Assembly (NCBI GenBank): GCA_041685935.1
Contig: JAWLES010000132.1
Coordinates: 1-6,639, forward strand
Direction: 5' to 3'
DNA from: JAIPEK01 sp041685935
GTDB taxonomy: Bacteria > Desulfobacterota > Desulfobacteria > Desulfobacterales > Desulfobacteraceae
Length of the DNA stretch: 6,639 bases
A program made the translations under genes and the position numbers. The notes beneath the pieces are model-generated. The model had not been told where the DNA came from. It saw nothing but the letters and a program-made list of their open reading frames with translations, and searched no databases. Below are positions 6,234-6,639 of the stretch, in pieces (the stretch's first letter is position 1; every line of letters starts with the position of its first letter).

Positions 6234-6268
6234 TTCGTTTGTGCCCGGCCTTTTGGGTTTTCCGGTTT

Positions 6269-6639
6269 CTATTCCTTTTTCTTGTCCAGTCCGAATGCGG
6301 AGTGGAGGGTCCTGACGGCCAGCTCGGCATATTTGGCCTTGATGATACAGGAGATCCTGATCTCGGAAGTGCTGATCAGCCTGATGTTGATGTTTTCAGA
6401 TGCAAGCGCCTGGAACATGGTTGCGGCTACCCCGGAATGGCTCTTCATGCCCAGCCCGATCACCGAGACTTTTGCAATATCCTCTTCCGCGGTCATGACC
6501 TCTGCCGAACCGATCTCTTCAGCCACTTTTTTTGAGATTACAGTGGCCCTGTCAAAATCATCTTTGGTCACGGTGAAGGAAAGGTCTGTATCCCCTCCTG
6601 AACGGGTGTTCTGGATGATCATGTCCACCATGATATTGT
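6269..6639 (-). CDS. lysC: Aspartate kinase, C-terminal regulatory part (5' end outside window)
   Basis: The frame enters from the window edge and stops at 6269, showing about 123 C-terminal residues. They cover the end of the first ACT domain (NIMVDMIIQN, then DLSFTVTKDD) and the complete second ACT domain (KVSVIGLGMKSHSGVAATM, ENINIRLISTSEIRISCII, then AVRTLHSAF). These are hallmarks of monofunctional aspartate kinases, which phosphorylate L-aspartate at the entry to lysine, threonine and methionine synthesis; the ACT pair binds the feedback amino acid. The kinase domain lies beyond the window, so catalysis and the start cannot be judged. The first visible ATG (6631) is within the conserved region and is not the start of the full gene. 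The symbol is by family; the paralogue type is not known. Confidence 0.9.
   Translation of the reverse strand, partial: NIMVDMIIQNTRSGGDTDLSFTVTKDDFDRATVISKKVAEEIGSAEVMTAEEDIAKVSVIGLGMKSHSGVAATMFQALASENINIRLISTSEIRISCIIKAKYAELAVRTLHSAFGLDKKKE

Noticed and set aside
6243..6264. Intrinsic terminator between pyrF and the aspartate kinase gene
   Set aside because: The possible stem is only three base pairs (CCC/GGG) with a short T-run; too weak to call.

Overview
The window looks like chromosome of a free-living, probably anaerobic Gram-negative bacterium of the Desulfobacterota (deltaproteobacterial) type. This is an inference from protein style: a GGDEF-like/TPR hybrid, an HDOD protein and a bacterial deoxyhypusine-synthase-like protein, together with selenocysteine synthesis and heptose (LPS core) metabolism. 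I see no mobile element, CRISPR array, tRNA or rRNA. Nearly all of the DNA is coding.

Layout: positions 1-5208 hold five tightly packed minus-strand genes that read as one operon. In transcription order they are: a CheD-HDOD fusion protein (3823-5208); selA, L-seryl-tRNA(Sec) selenium transferase (2436-3848, overlapping the previous gene by 26 nt); a protein with a degenerate GGDEF-like domain followed by TPR repeats (1153-2337, true start probably further upstream); gmhA, sedoheptulose-7-phosphate isomerase (566-1135); and the N-terminal 191 codons of a deoxyhypusine-synthase-like protein (1-573, overlapping gmhA by 8 nt and running out of the window). A 302-bp intergenic region (5209-5510) separates this operon from the divergent plus-strand gene pyrF (5511-6233, orotidine-5'-phosphate decarboxylase). 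It holds a candidate pyrF promoter and an interrupted hairpin. pyrF converges, with only 35 nt between, on the 3' end of an aspartate kinase gene (6269-6639, minus strand, 5' end outside the window).

How the genes fit together: pyrF (UMP synthesis) and the aspartate kinase (lysine/threonine/methionine branch) are ordinary housekeeping genes. The five-gene operon is a mixture of signalling-type proteins (CheD-HDOD, GGDEF-like/TPR), selenocysteine synthesis (SelA), heptose synthesis (GmhA) and a probable NAD-binding deoxyhypusine-synthase relative. No single pathway ties these together, selB does not lie next to selA, and the linkage may only be co-expression. The most unusual items are the CheD-HDOD fusion with a well-preserved HD metal-site pattern, the uncertain start of the TPR gene, and the deoxyhypusine-synthase-like gene in a bacterial heptose context.
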